From: Tepidimonas taiwanensis | GTDB taxonomy: Bacteria; Pseudomonadota; Gammaproteobacteria; Burkholderiales; Burkholderiaceae_C | NCBI RefSeq assembly: GCF_020162115.1 | Contig: NZ_CP083911.1 | Location: forward strand, 620,001-684,000 | DNA: 64,000 nucleotides | Direction of reading: 5' to 3' | Shown: in pieces, positions 63,499-64,000 of the stretch | Layout: every line of letters begins with the position of its first letter | Position numbering within the stretch: the stretch's first letter is position 1 | Notes under the pieces: generated by a model | What the model was told of the DNA's origin: nothing | The model's database searches: none | Seen by the model: the letters and a program-made list of their open reading frames with translations, nothing else | Program-made: the position numbers and the translations under genes

Positions 63499-63530
63499 CC
63501 CCGCACGGTCCGCCCTGCGGGGTTTTGTTT
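63499..63530 (+). terminator. Rho-independent terminator after tRNA-Val
   Basis: A seven-pair stem (CCCCGCA/TGCGGGG) with a ten-base loop, followed by TTTTGTTT, 20 bases after the tRNA. Confidence 0.85.
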
Positions 63531-63584
63531 GCGAATGCCGACTCTACAATCCGGTTTGGCAAACAACGGCAACAGGGGGCGCGC

Positions 63585-64000
63585 GTGATTGGCGACGGTG
63601 ATTGGTACTTGGTCCACACCAAACCACGGCAGGAGCAGCGCGCGCTGGACAACCTCCAGCGCCAAGGCTACCCGTGCTTTCTGCCAATGGTGCCGGTCGA
63701 GCGTGTGCGCAATGGCCGCGTGCAGGTCGAGCAACAAGCTCTCTTTCCCCGCTACCTGTTTATCCGGCTTGGCTCAGGGCGCGATGCGCTTGCATGGGCG
63801 CCTGTGCGCTCTACGCTGGGGGTGACGCGGCTCGTCACCTTTGGCCACCAGCCCGCGCGCGTGCCCAGCGGACTCGTCGAGCAGCTGCAGCGGCAGGTCG
63901 CCGAACTCTGCGCTGCACCACAGCCACTGTTCCAGCCTGGCCAGGCCGTGCGCATCACCCACGGGCCGTTTGCCGGTCTGGAGTGCGTGTACCAGATGCC
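63585..64000 (+). CDS. RfaH/NusG-like transcription antiterminator, 3' end outside window
   Basis: The frame from GTG 63585 stays open to the window end (138 codons). It begins VIGDGDWYLVHTKPRQEQRA and continues with NLQRQGYPCFLPMVPVERVR and ALFPRYLFIRLG, the NGN domain of RfaH-type NusG paralogues, then the start of a KOW region (FQPGQAVRITHGPFAGLECV). AGGGGG lies about five bases before the GTG. NusG itself is less likely, since secE and the ribosomal protein genes are absent. Such proteins promote transcription of long exopolysaccharide, LPS or antibiotic operons, often directly downstream. No ops/JUMPstart element is seen inside the window. Confidence 0.85.
   Translation, partial: MIGDGDWYLVHTKPRQEQRALDNLQRQGYPCFLPMVPVERVRNGRVQVEQQALFPRYLFIRLGSGRDALAWAPVRSTLGVTRLVTFGHQPARVPSGLVEQLQRQVAELCAAPQPLFQPGQAVRITHGPFAGLECVYQM

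Noticed and set aside
63585..64000. The general elongation factor NusG
   Set aside because: secE, rplK and rplA, which normally flank nusG, are absent, and the N-terminal sequence (WYLVHTKPRQEQRA) is closer to RfaH-type paralogues.

Overview
The window is high-GC DNA from a betaproteobacterium, most likely of the order Burkholderiales. The evidence is an RpoD with a long Ala/Lys/Asp-rich N-terminal extension, an elongation factor P with Arg at position 32 together with its rhamnosyltransferase EarP, a PHA phasin, and homogentisate-route genes of the usual betaproteobacterial type. A Comamonadaceae-like or Tepidimonas-like host is a guess, since no rRNA is present. Most genes sit in tight operons whose start and stop codons overlap (ATGA, GTGA, TGATG), and I used these overlaps to fix many starts.

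Layout. Bases 1-3052: an aromatic hydroxylase (5' end missing), its small partner and fumarylacetoacetase. Bases 3388-9132 (minus): a sensory trio of periplasmic binding protein, PAS histidine kinase and receiver-GGDEF-EAL regulator. Bases 9435-14125 (minus): rpoD and a dnaG that carries a one-base frameshift. Bases 14166-21241 (minus): more c-di-GMP genes, with a periplasmic-binding lipoprotein gene cut by an insertion sequence. Bases 21562-22320: a short-chain dehydrogenase with a palindromic operator. Bases 22392-32551 (minus): a cellulose operon (unknown membrane protein, bcsA, bcsB, bcsZ, bcsC) in which bcsA is split by a second, related insertion sequence. Bases 32855-35751: an iron-binding protein gene with a Fur box, a patatin-like lipoprotein and a phasin. 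Bases 36014-38216: an operon of deacetylase-like protein, thioesterase and nitroreductase.

Bases 38234-41386 hold a lower-GC three-gene cassette: a small HEPN-like protein, a ParA/MinD-like ATPase whose P-loop lysine is arginine (KGGVGRS), and a second P-loop ATPase. It looks like a horizontally acquired conflict or defence module and is the best candidate for an undescribed system. After it come a D-2-hydroxyacid dehydrogenase and two complete Mrp-type cation/proton antiporter operons in tandem (42906-48535 and 48685-54783), the second with MrpA and MrpB fused. The right end holds a LOG-family protein, efp, a PIN toxin-antitoxin pair with its own promoter and operator, earP divergent from uvrC, pgsA, an EamA transporter, a tartrate/D-malate dehydrogenase, hupB, tRNA-Val(TAC), a terminator, and the start of an RfaH/NusG-like antiterminator that runs off the window.

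How the parts fit. The window has at least three GGDEF and/or EAL proteins and a cellulose synthase with an intact c-di-GMP-binding PilZ motif, but bcsA is broken, so this strain should not make cellulose. Both insertion sequences make 6-bp target duplications, and removing the element plus one duplication restores each gene in frame, so both insertions look recent.
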